64,000 nt of DNA from Callaeas wilsoni (Eukaryota > Chordata > Aves > Passeriformes > Callaeidae), in NCBI GenBank assembly GCA_013398955.1, contig VWPU01017877.1, positions 62,001 through 126,000 of the forward strand, given 5' to 3'. Positions 14,891 to 25,262 of the stretch are shown here, piece by piece. Position 1 is the stretch's first letter; every line of letters starts with the position of its first letter. Position numbers and translations under genes: made by a program. The notes beneath the pieces are model-generated. The model was not told the DNA's origin, did not search any database, and saw only the letters and a program-made list of their open reading frames with translations.

Positions 14891-15181
14891 ATGTACCAAG
14901 TGGATTCCATATTAATTTGGAAAAAATGCCCATTGAAGGAGAGAATTTGGTATTGTCCTGTTCGGCCAACAAATTCCTATACAAAGACATTGCTTGGATT
15001 TTACCGAGGACAGTCAACAACCAAACGAAAGCAAAGAAGTCTCACAACAGGGAGTACTCCATCACCCTCACTCTGACCATCCAAAACGTATCTCTGGCAC
15101 ACTCAGGCACCTATGCCTGCCGAGCAAGGAACATATTCACGGGGAAAGAAGTGCTTCAAAAGAAAGACGTAACAATCAGAG
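14891..15181 (+). CDS. FLT1: FLT1 exon 13: Ig-like domain 6
   Basis: The exon is 291 bp, from acceptor TTTTGACAG to donor AGAG|GTGAGC. With the last base of exon 12 it starts DVPSGFHINLEKMPIEGENL. Visible Ig features are the B-strand cysteine in LVLSCSANKF, the core tryptophan in IAWILPRTVNN, and the F-strand motif SGTYACRARN. The end is VLQKKDVTIR. The C'-E loop is about six codons shorter than in human FLT1. Several NxS/T sequons are present (NNQT, NVS). The donor at 15182 is the decision point between membrane FLT1 (splicing to exon 14) and soluble FLT1 (read-through). Confidence 0.96.
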
Positions 15182-15276
15182 GTGAGCACTGCAACAAAAA
15201 GGCTGTTTACTCTCGGATCCTCAAATATAAAAGCACAAGGAATGATTGTACAACACAAAGCAATGTAAAACATTAA
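15182..15276 (+). CDS. FLT1: Soluble FLT1 (sFlt-1 i13) C-terminal tail, intron 13 read-through
   Basis: If the exon 13 donor is not used, the frame continues into intron 13 for 31 codons and ends at TAA (15274-15276). The tail opens GEHCNKKAVYSRI and closes KSTRNDCTTQSNVKH. This matches the human sFlt-1 i13 tail (GEHCNKKAVFSRI...KSTRNDCTTQSNVKH), with about 28 of 31 residues the same by eye. Such conservation of otherwise intronic sequence, plus the in-frame stop, shows that the secreted isoform is under selection. The product would contain Ig1-6 but no Ig7, transmembrane helix or kinase, and would sequester VEGF-A and PlGF. In mammals it keeps the cornea avascular and rises in pre-eclampsia. 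The tail includes two cysteines. Confidence 0.93.
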
Positions 15277-15610
15277 AGGACTCATTAAACAGTAAGAGAT
15301 GTCTCATATCATCTTGATTTTTTTATTGCTGTTGCTACCTTTCAAGCCCTGAGGTGGTGCTCATTTCCCCATGGGTTGGAAATAGGAGGAATAGCAAACA
15401 AAATCCTAACGCGTGAGCTTCCAGTTGAGTTCAGACGGGTGTTTTCTGCTTTGAAAAGGCACGCGGAAGCTGGTGTTTGGAAGATCCCCCGTGCTACATT
15501 TTACATGTCGTTATTTTTTCTCTTGCTGTCTCCTACTGAGCAATAAGGAAAACTTTGGATCAATCTTTTCTTCCGCTTTGATATCGGCCTCATCAAAAGT
15601 GTCAAAGCTG

Positions 15611-15616
15611 AATAAA
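15611..15616 (+). terminator. FLT1: Candidate proximal poly(A) signal for sFLT1
   Basis: This is the first AATAAA after the soluble stop codon, about 340 bp downstream. The following sequence is T-rich. The hexamer alone is weak evidence, but its position suits a short sFLT1 transcript. Alternative hexamers at 15868 and 15958 could serve instead. Confidence 0.35.
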
Positions 15617-17166
15617 CTGATTAACTTTAAAAACTGCTGTTTTCAGTCAACAATGGACATTTAATAAGCTAACTTGAATGTGCAGAATGAGCACAATTCA
15701 GTTTGAGATTGACTGGACTATATATTTTTTATTTTAATCTGATCTTGATGGACTTTTAAATATTACCTGCTGAGCAAGTTCTAATGCTTATTTATTTGAA
15801 ATTATTTTCTACACTAAAGTACATTAATCTTAAAAAAGTATCTTCTAAAAGAAGTATGCAGGGAAGAAATAAAAATGTTGATATAATGCACAGACCTATC
15901 CTATCATTTATAATAATGATGATTTTACAACTGACAGACGTGAACCATGTTTCTCCAAATAAATCCAGGTAGACTTCCAGTTGCAGTGTTGGTCAATTTT
16001 TAAAGTCAGTTCTGCACTAATGTAAAAAACTACTGATAAAAGTGTGAGTGTTGCTTCTGGCCTGAAGATTCAGGAGTTTGTAATGTTGTAATTATTTTAT
16101 TAAATGAGGAATGTTACACTAACATGACTGACAAGGTTTTAGCCAGCACAGTTAGCGAATACATTTTTAAGATACAAATTCGAAACTGAAGCCATTAAAA
16201 ATATTCATTGCTTTTAGTATGCAAATGACAATTGGATTTATTATGGGGATTAAGAACCAGCCAAACTGCTGAAGGACAATTAAGGGCAACCTAACAATTG
16301 TGAGCATTTCCCCTTTTCTTTTCCTTTGTCATGATTTTGCTATGAGATGTTTCTGTGTGTTATAAATTCTGTATAAGGAAGAAGTTACTATTTTTAATAG
16401 ATCTGATAACTTTATTTTTTTACAATACATAGCTTTTATTATTTTTGGTTACATTTATGATCGATCATTTATATAGCATTTACATAAGCCATAACAAAAC
16501 AGACCACAATGACCAAAATAGCTACAGCAGAGGAACAAAGTGGCTGTGCTTTTAAAATAGAGGGTGACAACATGACAGTTTCTTGCGCTTGGGAACTCAC
16601 CAGACTATTTCCTTCTTTAGGTATCGAGACCGTGTCCCACGGCTAAACTTGCCTTTCACGTGGGAATTGCTTTTGTCAAGTGTGAAAGGGTAAACAATAG
16701 CATTTCCCCATAATGCCAGTTTCATGGAGCCTAAAATGCTTAGAAAACAATTGATAACCTGGAAGTTGTCAGAGTAAAGAAAAGAATAATCATTTATATC
16801 TTGAAATGTCACCTATAGCCTGCTTGTATACAGTAACTCTTTTGTTCATTATTAGCGTGATGGCTTCCAGAAACAATGTGTTCTTGCAGAGGGATCAAGC
16901 TTCCTTTTTTTCCTAAAACATGCCTAAAATGCAAGTGAAGTCGTTGGTGACTGCTTAAAAATGGAGCAAGCGCACTCTTTAGTATTTGCAATTCTTCAGA
17001 GGAACTACAATACAGAACCCCCTTTTTTCCTAGGGTATTTTGTGGGAAGACATTTGATGGCAAGGTGGGCGGTGATGACAGGACATTATGAATTTTCCAT
17101 GGCCTTGGGAGCCGAAGCACGATGATTTGTAGCAGCCAGTTGCCAGGCAATATGAGTTTGGGTGCC

Positions 17167-17182
17167 AAAAAAAAAAAAAAAA
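17167..17182. repeat. A16 homopolymer
   Basis: A run of 16 A lies within intron 13. It could cause internal oligo-dT priming and mimic a poly(A) site in cDNA data. No SINE body was recognised upstream. Confidence 0.9.
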
Positions 17183-17548
17183 GAGAGATGTGGCAATTAG
17201 ACTGTTCTTCTGTGAAATTGTGGTGCACTGCAATGATGTATGTCACTGCTGAGTGGAGGTCCCACCAGCCTGGTCTCCACCAGCACTCAGAGGGCCGCGC
17301 TGTGCAAGGATGTCGTAACATCCCGATGTGGCTGTCCGTGTTGGAGGGCACAGAGAAAGCTCACTGCAAACCTTTGAGGAAAGCAGCTCTTGGTGGCAGG
17401 ATAAAAACTACTGATGTCACTTTTGATGTCCTCGGATGACTGGAGAATCTCATGGGTTTGGGGAGTTTCTCTGCCTTCTGTTATGTAATATATTATTTAG
17501 GGAGAAAGGTGTGAATTATATTTCTTCTCTTTTTTTTTAAGTGTTTAA

Positions 17549-17554
17549 AATAAA
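17549..17554 (+). terminator. FLT1: Candidate distal poly(A) signal for sFLT1
   Basis: The context TTAAAATAAAGCTTG is followed by TTTATATTTTTGTAC, which is U-rich, and by a second AATAAA at 17582. This is the most typical poly(A) context in intron 13. It would end a 2.3-kb soluble-isoform 3' UTR. Confidence 0.4.
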
Positions 17555-17600
17555 GCTTGTATTTATATTTTTGTACTGATTAATAAAAAATAAGTGAACA

Positions 17601-19945
17601 GACAACATAATCATAACAAAGGGCAAAAATGGATGGAATGCAAATGTAAACTCCAAAATTAACTAATTGTAATTTTTTCCCCTTGTTTGCTTTTAAAAAT
17701 GCAAATTTCCCCTCACTACCACCCCAGGTCAGACAAGTACTCTGATACCAGCGTCTTCTTCTCCCCTCTGTGACCCCCCTGTCACTCCCCTGGGCCAAAT
17801 TCTGCCTACAATGAAGTTCCTCAGAGTAACTGAGAGCAGAGTTTGGCCAGCAAGGTAGCATTTGTGGGCAAGCATGAAGGCTGGCGTCGGGTCTGGGGGG
17901 CTGCCCTGGGCGCTAAGCCCCACACTGTGCTGGTGGCCAGGCTAGCCCCTCGGCTTTGGAGAGAGCAGAGTGGGATATTGGAAACTGTGCCCCTTGGCTT
18001 CACTGCAAAAATGAACGGGAGAAAACAGGTGGTTTGCAAAAGAGAATAATCCTCAGGTTGACCAAGTCCTTGAAAAATCAGCTGATTGTAGCAGAGAAAT
18101 TATTGAAAGTATGTGAATGATGACTGAAGTTTTAAGCAAAAAAGTTTTTCTTAATATGAAAACCCATCTTTAGTGTATGGCTATAAACAAATTAAAAGTA
18201 ATCACAACTCACAGAATGTGTGATTTGCCTTTGTTGTGTCATCTTGTCTGCCTTCATTTTGGATGTCTGGGCTGGGGTGTCTGTCAGGGACTGCTGACAA
18301 ATGTGGAATTCTTTTCAGCATGCGTGTGTGGACATCCCTCAGACCGTACCTGTTCGTAGTGTTGTGAAAAATGAGAACTGAGCCAAAATCGAGGCGAGGT
18401 ATCAAGGAGAAGAGGGCAGTCTTCTTGGCTGCAAGGCAAATATAGTTGACTATGTCATTGTGTAGGTATGTGATGAAGAATTTATAGCGTCTGTCATAAG
18501 CAATGCTGTTTGGGAAGAGAGAGCAAATTGTCTATCAGGCTGTAAACAACAAATATCATTGCCTGTGGAAATTATTGGCTTGCAGCTCAGAAAAGCCCGA
18601 AGCCACTGCACAGTCATGACTATGTTGGAATTAATTTCAAGGGGTAAGGGCATATCAAAGATAGCCCACTTTAAAAGTGTTTTTAGTGCTGTGGGGCTCA
18701 TGCATACTGCATAAGCTGGTGGTACATAGGGGTTTAATATTTCAGGAGAGTTTTTATTTACAGCTGGTAACAGAATAATTATGAATATGGAAATGTCTGA
18801 TGGCTAGTTTTTCTGTAAGGATAAAGAATAATCTTCCAAGCACAGAATGTCAGAAATTCAGGTGATACTGAACTTGGTATATTGGCATCTGTTGCAGCTT
18901 AAAAGAAAATATTTGCAAATAGTTGGTTTCTGCTTTGTTTCGTTTCGTTTTATATTTGGAATGTGTGTATCACCATGTTAATAATTGCTGATCCTGACAG
19001 TGTCTTTGAAAGGAAAGGTTGCAAATAATCGGGGAGTTTGAGGGAATCTGCAGAGCATCTCCATCTGTGATGCTGCTCAAGAGCTCCCTGAATTCTCCCT
19101 CACTGCTTTAGATGAACCAGAATACCAAGAATAATTATGTGAGAGTTGCAAATGTGACTGAAAGATGTTGCCACATAATGTGCATAAACGTAAATATCTT
19201 GACCTTTGTTAGAACAGCCTGAAATGAGGGAAGGAGCGGCAAAGGGTTGAAATGATCATGAGATTGTTTTGTTTCTTCCAGGGATGACTTTAACGTGATG
19301 TTTATAGTGTGTTTTTCAAATGCCATGGTTGGTTTGGTCAGGCTTGGTTACGTTCAGCCAAATATGTGAAACACGAAAGTGGAATAATTTATGAAGACTT
19401 TGGCACAATATTTCTGTGCTCATGGTTACTGGTTTTTGATTATGTGAGTTTACTGAATATGATTTGTAACTGTACTCTTTAAAGTAAGTAAATTATCAAA
19501 ATCACATTCATGGATATCATGGTATACGGAGCTGCAAGGTGCTATCAGCAACAGAGAGATATTCCGTTACATGGGTGTCCTGATGATTCTTCAAATCTTT
19601 GGTGTCACAGTTTGTTTCTTTTGATGATGAAAAACTGAGCTTTCATAGAAAGTCATTGCTTTTGATATAAACAAGTGTGGTTGGTCATGGAACTGAGAAA
19701 ATCTTTTGAACACTGTCATCACTGGGTCTTCATTGGTCACCATAACTTGCTATTGCCAAGTAATGGGAGTTCTCTCTACACACCAAACCCTCTTGAGCAA
19801 AGTAGAACGGTAAATGAAATCAGTGAAAATGAACTTGGTAGAACAGCCATAGCAGTCTGTAACACCAGTAAAATGAGTGTAGGGAAGATAATTAAATCCC
19901 CACCATTACAAGAATGTAAAACAAAGGTGTTGTTTTGTCTTATAG
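17601..19945 (+). other. FLT1: FLT1 intron 13, remainder
   Basis: The intron as a whole runs from 15182 to 19945. This distal half has no recognised repeat, exon or RNA gene. An in-frame ORF leads into exon 14 across the acceptor but shows no protein similarity before the splice site. Confidence 0.8.
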
Positions 19946-20092
19946 CTCAAGAGGCACCAGCCCTGCTGCAGCAGCTTACGGATCAGACAGTGAACGCCAG
20001 TAACTCTGCCATGTTGGAGTGCCAGGTTCGTGGTATTCCTGAGCCCCAGATATCCTGGTTTAAAAACCATGAGGAAATACAGCAAGAACCAG
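19946..20092 (+). CDS. FLT1: FLT1 exon 14: first half of Ig-like domain 7
   Basis: The exon is 147 bp, from acceptor TCTTATAG to donor CCAG|GTGAGA, with phase 1 at both ends. The translation runs AQEAPALLQQLTDQTVNASN, then SAMLECQVRGIPEPQISWFK and NHEEIQQEP. The B-strand cysteine (LEC), the GIPEPQISWFK core and the exon length match human exon 14. Ig7 is membrane-proximal and makes homotypic contacts in VEGFR dimers. The sequon NAS is present. Confidence 0.96.
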
Positions 20093-21969
20093 GTGAGAGC
20101 TTTGTGTACTCACCTACCTCTTACAGCAGGCTTTTTATTTACCCATCTGTCTTAGGTAGCCATTTGCAGAGTCATTGGCATCAGTGCGTAGATGTAAGGA
20201 AGGCAGTCTGGCAGCAACCCAGGTGATCCAGGTTATTCTGTCTCACTCCAAAACATGAGCCAAGCTGGAGATCCACACACAACAGGTCTCTACGGAACTG
20301 GTGAAAAAATTTTCATCTCATAAGAGTCATGTCCAGAGAAACACATTTCCTTCCATTTATTACAGAGGGAGCCCGATGATCAGGTGTCTTGGCCAACAGA
20401 TAATTAGGCAAGAGAAAACCAAGCTCTACTGATGTGTATGGAAGTACCAGGAGGAGTCTGTGGTCAGGCATTTAAAGTCTGTTCTTGAGTCACAAGCTAT
20501 CCAGGAGACTAAATCCATGTCTGGGGTGTGCAAAATCCAAATGCATCTACTGGCAGCAGAGGAATCCCGGTGTCATGCAACAGAAAGGAACAGCTTCCCA
20601 GGTGGCATGTTGCAATGACAGGAAAACTTTGGGAGCTGTTTACTGCTGTTTCTGGAATGTGGCTTCAAAGATCAGCTAAGGCTAAATGTCCAGCTGCTGG
20701 CACCACAGTCATGGAAGTGTTCCTTGGATATTTCAGATGGAAATGAACGATGGAGGAAAAGGCAAAATCTTTCTCATGGGAATTCATGCCCATTTGGATC
20801 AGAAGCACACACTGAGCTAGTGTTAAAACACTCATCAAAAATGCTCAAGGAGGTTTGGTCCATAGGAACTTGAATTTTAATGTAGTTTTCTACAGAACAT
20901 CTTAGAAAGTTTGTCATTATGGTTCTGTCCTCAATTATTGGAAATTACTATAGCATGAATAAAAACAACTGGAAAAAATTCTGAGCATTTTTCCGAGTTA
21001 TAAGCCTGTGTAGACTCACAGCCCAGGCACTAAGCTTAATCTAGAGCCACATTCCATGAAGCTTTACAGTGACCACATCGTTGTAGTGGGCATTAATAAC
21101 ACTATCTTTCAAAATGAATGTTTATGTGTCTAACTTGGGTGTGATGCAGCACATACAACTAGGAGCCAGGGAGATGTCTCCAGAGGGCAGGTCAGAGCAC
21201 TTCAGTTAGGTGCCTGAAATAGATGGTGGGAATACATTTTGATGGGACTGTAGCTCTGATGGAGCCAAACATAAGTGTGTACCTGACTGCACATTTCCTG
21301 GCTAGAAGGTGCCTTAGCAGCAGTCCTGAGGTCAAATCTGCTCCCTGCCTCTTCCTTGCTTCTTGGAGTATTGCCCAGGCTGGCTTCTGGGTTGACCTAG
21401 CTGGAATAAACAAGATGTTTAAAACTTCAGGTAACTCCTGCGTTTTAAGGTACACCTCTTGGGAACTCTCTCTGCACTGTCCAGCGCCCCTTTGCGAAGG
21501 AGCCCATCATTCCATGCCACATGGGCAGGTGAGATTTGAAGCAAGTCTGCTGCCCGTAGGGACAGTCTGAATGGCTGTTGGAAGGGTTCTAAGGTTGAGC
21601 TGCTTCTGGGGCAGACCTGGGCCTATAAGTGCGGTAATCAGATTACCCTTCTTCCAAAAGCTGCAGACATGCTAAAGCCCTCACCTGGATGAAAGCATAG
21701 GCACAGTGCTAACCCACATAAACAGTTCCAAGTACCTCCAAGATCATTCCCTTAGGCTGAGCTTTTTGACTCACACGAGTGCTTTGTAAACACTGATTTC
21801 CAAGAGATTTGCAAAGTGTCCAAGTGTATTTGGCCTTCCTGCAGATAACATTGTGCCGTGCAGTCTGTGGCTCAGATTTGAGAAGAACTTGAAGCAGATA
21901 TTATTACACAAGGGCCAGTTTTTGTTTATATCCTGGCTCCCTCTCATTGCAAAATATTTCATTTCACAG
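20093..21969 (+). other. FLT1: FLT1 intron 14
   Basis: A 1.9-kb phase-1 intron with no recognised repeat. The exon 14 frame stays open past the donor for 44 codons to a stop at 20224-20226. No transcript evidence is available here. Confidence 0.85.
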
Positions 21970-22101
21970 GAATAATTTTAGGGCCCGGAAGTCGAATGCT
22001 GTTTATTGAAAGAGTAAAAGAGGAGGATGAAGGACTTTACCAGTGTATAGCCACCAACTTGAAAGGGTCTGTGGAGAGTGCGGCGTATGTCACAGTACAA
22101 G
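21970..22101 (+). CDS. FLT1: FLT1 exon 15: second half of Ig-like domain 7
   Basis: The exon is 132 bp, from acceptor ATTTCACAG to donor CAAG|GTAAAG. It encodes GIILGPGSRMLFIERVKEED, then EGLYQCIATNLKGSVESAAY and VTVQ. The EEDEGLYQCIATN segment carries the closing Ig cysteine and the acidic D-x-G-x-Y-x-C motif. It aligns with human ERVTEEDEGVYHCKATN. It completes the ectodomain just before the transmembrane exon. Confidence 0.96.
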
Positions 22102-23189
22102 GTAAAGCACCACACTAAATGGAAAGAGCAAGCCTTCCAGAGTGATGTTCTTAGGCTGGAAGGGCACGGCTATGACCTGGGACTCATCTGTTGATCTCTG
22201 AAGCAATTTGAAGGAAGTCCTAGCAAGGGAAGCATACCAGGTTGGAAAGGAAGCCCAACAGGAAATGCTAACTGAGAGTGTGTTTACACTGACCTAAAAA
22301 GAAGAATTGCTTCAACCCAACAAAGATCAGGTCAGGGTAGAAGACAAATGTAAATTTAGTATCAGCAAAACAAACAAAAAACAGAGTAAGAAACACTCTC
22401 TTACTCACACATTTTCCCATTTCATGTTAATTCCATAGGAATTTGAGGCTTGGGATATTCTCATTTGTTTATTTTCAATGTAAAATGAACTGCCAAAACA
22501 GACTGGAAGATTTTAGCCTAGCAATAGCTACATATGCAAAGGTACTACTACAAAGAAGTAGTTTGATCTAGTTATTTCTGTAACCATTACTTGAGTTATT
22601 TTTCTATTCATTTAAATGTCCAGCATTGTTCTGCCTTCTGACAATCTCGACTCATGCCTGTGGCAGTGACTTCTATCAATTCATTTTACATCGAATAAAA
22701 ATAAAGTTTCTTAAGTGACCTTTCAGTTTCATTGAGTACCCTTTTGGCTTGTGAATTATGAGATTAGAGAAGTAGGTTGACATTCTCCATGTAAGACAGT
22801 GCCAAGTATGTATTAAATTTGACGTAATCTATTTTACTGACCTGGTGTTAAGTAAGTAGACCTAGATGCATTTAGCTGCTCCTTATAGAACACAATTTGA
22901 CTATCACCAGGCCTCTCAGGCAGAGATTATATGTCTGTGGATGTTCTCATGCAGTTGTTAAATGTGTCTGAATACTACTCAGTATTTGGATACCACACTG
23001 CAGCACAATTACAGGACAATTACAACTAGTATTGATTTTTTTTGCCATGAGTGTGTTAGTAGTCAGTTAATGGTGATGATACAATAATGTTTTTGCTTTA
23101 AAAGGTCAGGAATAAGTATATGTACATGTGGGCTGGCCTAACTAGTGAAATTGAGGAGTTAAAACACCCATTCCCTTATGAATAACTAT

Positions 23190-23756
23190 AGAATCATAGA
23201 CTGGTCTGGGTTGGAAAGAGCCTTAAATATCCTCTAGTTACAGCCTGGGGTAGTGGAAGGCAGAGACACTTCCACCAGACCAGGTTTCTCAAAGCCCCCT
23301 GCAACCCAGCCTTGAACACTTCCAGGGATGCATCACCCAGAACTTCCCTGGGAAACCTCTGCCAGGGACTCATCAGCCTCAGAGTAAAAAATTTCTTCCT
23401 AATATCTAATCTAAAACTGTCCTCTTTCAGTGTGAAACCGTTCTCCCTTGTCCTACCACTCCATGCCTTTGGAAGAAGTGACTCTGCAGCTGTTTATTAG
23501 ACCCCCTATAAGAAGTGGAAGGCTGCCAAAAGGTCTCCCTGGAGCCTTCTCCTCTGCAGGGTGAACAATTCCAGCTGTCTTAGCCTGTCTTCACAGGATA
23601 GGTGCTTCAGGCCTCTGGTCACCTTTGTGTCTCTCCTCTGGGCTCGGTCCAAAAGATCCACATCATTCTTTCGTTGGAGGCCTGAGAGCTGGAAGCAGCA
23701 CTCCAGATGGGATCTCACAAGAGTAGAGTAGAGAGGCAGAATCACCTCCCTCTAAG
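23190..23756 (-). mobile_element. CR1 LINE fragment, antisense to FLT1
   Basis: It opens on the + strand with TAGAATCATAGACTGGTCTGGG, the classic reversed CR1 tail. TTGAACACTTCCAGGGATGC, AATTTCTTCCTAATATCTAA and a reversed ORF2 end up to AGAGTAGAGAGGCAGAATCA follow. On the minus strand a short frame (23506-23745) still reads LYSTLVRSHLECC, typical of the CR1 ORF2 C-terminus. The element is 5'-truncated and decayed, with frame disruptions. Confidence 0.92.
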
Positions 23757-25238
23757 TGCCTTGATAATACTAAGGTTTTTACAGCTGCTGTAACAGCTAA
23801 ATGAATAACTCGTGCCTGGCACTTGCTGTCCAAATCATCCTACTAATTCATAGTCCTGGACAATGTAATTCATTATTGTACTGATTTTTAACATAATTGA
23901 AGCTTGGCTATTTATTACAACCGCAAGCATTCTGTCAGATGGCTTCTAGGAAGTCATATATCCTAGTCCAGAGGAGAGGAAAGAGAGCCGCCAGGAAGGC
24001 TTCCTCTGTGGTTACGTGTCCGGAGGGACCACACGCAATGTGCTTGTACGACTCCTACGGGAGCAGGAGATGAAGACTACCACATTAAAATTCATGGCTT
24101 TGAGACTGGATGATAAAAAATGAGACAGTTTGTCTTATCTTCTGTGATCAAGAAAAATATCTTTCCACTCTTCCTACTACATGAAGGGATGTCACTGGAG
24201 GACTTTTTACTCATTCCTACACTGCTCTGGAGTGTCTGTCCCTGTCCCAGGAAATGGCAGCCTCCCACCTCATCGCTGGGCCTGGAGGGACAAGATCAGG
24301 GCTTGAATGTGTGGCTCCCTCTAAGCTTTGCCACTTCCTTGTCTCTCTGAGAAACACAGGCTTGCTGTGAGCACCAAAGCCTTGCCTCTGTCCCGCGACT
24401 CTCTGGGAACGTGAGGCTGCAGATCAAAGGGAGCACAGCAGTGCCTCATGTCTATGGCCACGTTTAGCAGATTGGAAGAGTAGCTTGTGAATGAGTCAGG
24501 AAGGAAACTGTCTGCTCTCTTTATTTCCTCTGAAAAAACATTCTTATACTCACAGATAAAACAATGTGTTATTTTTGTGTCTGAGATGGATGAATGGATG
24601 GTGGAATCAATGGGCCATTTTTAAATAATTGCAGGCTGTGTTTGGTTTGGAAGCAGGGATTGCTGGGCTGTCTGTGGAGAAGTGCCACGTTTGCGGACGT
24701 GTCAGAGCAATCTCTCTCCTTGCTCTTCAGGCTGAGGAACTGAAGAGGCACCAAATCTACAAGGATGAAATAGAAACAGTAAATGGCTGCCAGAGCACCC
24801 AGCAGGTGGAGGGGACTGTATCCCTAAAAGTCTGGGGAGAAGTGCTGCTGGACATGTGGGGAACAGAGACTCTTGGGCAGCTCTCTTTTGGGGGCCAACC
24901 CGCTCTCAGAGCTGCCATGAAAGCTATGTCCTGCATCCCCTACTGAGGGCCCTCACAGCCCCAGGGATACCGTTAGTTGCAGAAGCTGCTTTGAAGGAGA
25001 TATGTTGACAAAGGATGGAGCACCTTTTATAGCTCATGCTCACTGAAATATGGACTTATACCAAGCAAAAGAATACAGCAATGTGCCCTGTCTTAAAGCT
25101 GACGTTTGATAACTCAATGTGAATCCTGCTGATGAAAACATCTCATTTACTAAGTATTCACTGAACTATTCTGACACTATGAAAATGGTGTTAGCTTTTA
25201 AAATAACTTTTATTTAAAGGACTTCTTTTAAACAACTT

Positions 25239-25262
25239 TTCTTTCTCTCTCTCTTTCTCTCA
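25239..25262. repeat. CT-rich simple repeat
   Basis: An imperfect CTTTCTCTCTCTCTTTCTCTC run in intron 15. It is low-complexity pyrimidine sequence far from any exon. Confidence 0.8.

Larger units (their letters stand above)
15277..17600 (+). other. FLT1: Candidate sFLT1 3' UTR within intron 13
   Basis: AT-rich sequence follows the soluble-isoform stop, with ATTTA elements and U-rich runs and no recognised transposon. AATAAA occurs at 15611, 15868, 15958, 17549 and 17582. The last pair, next to TTGTATTTATATTTTTGTAC, makes the best distal site and gives a UTR of about 2.3 kb. Mammalian sFLT1 is known to use both proximal and distal intronic poly(A) sites. That this stretch is the avian counterpart is inference, and its exact end is uncertain. 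Confidence 0.5.

Noticed and set aside
16809..17351. 180-aa minus-strand ORF in intron 13
   Set aside because: Longest non-exonic ORF nearby, but it starts at a possible non-ATG codon, runs through a T-rich tract giving poly-Phe, and resembles no family.
23506..23745. 79-aa minus-strand ORF as a possible gene
   Set aside because: The LYSTLVRSHLECC sequence is the C-terminus of CR1 ORF2 inside a recognisable CR1 fragment.
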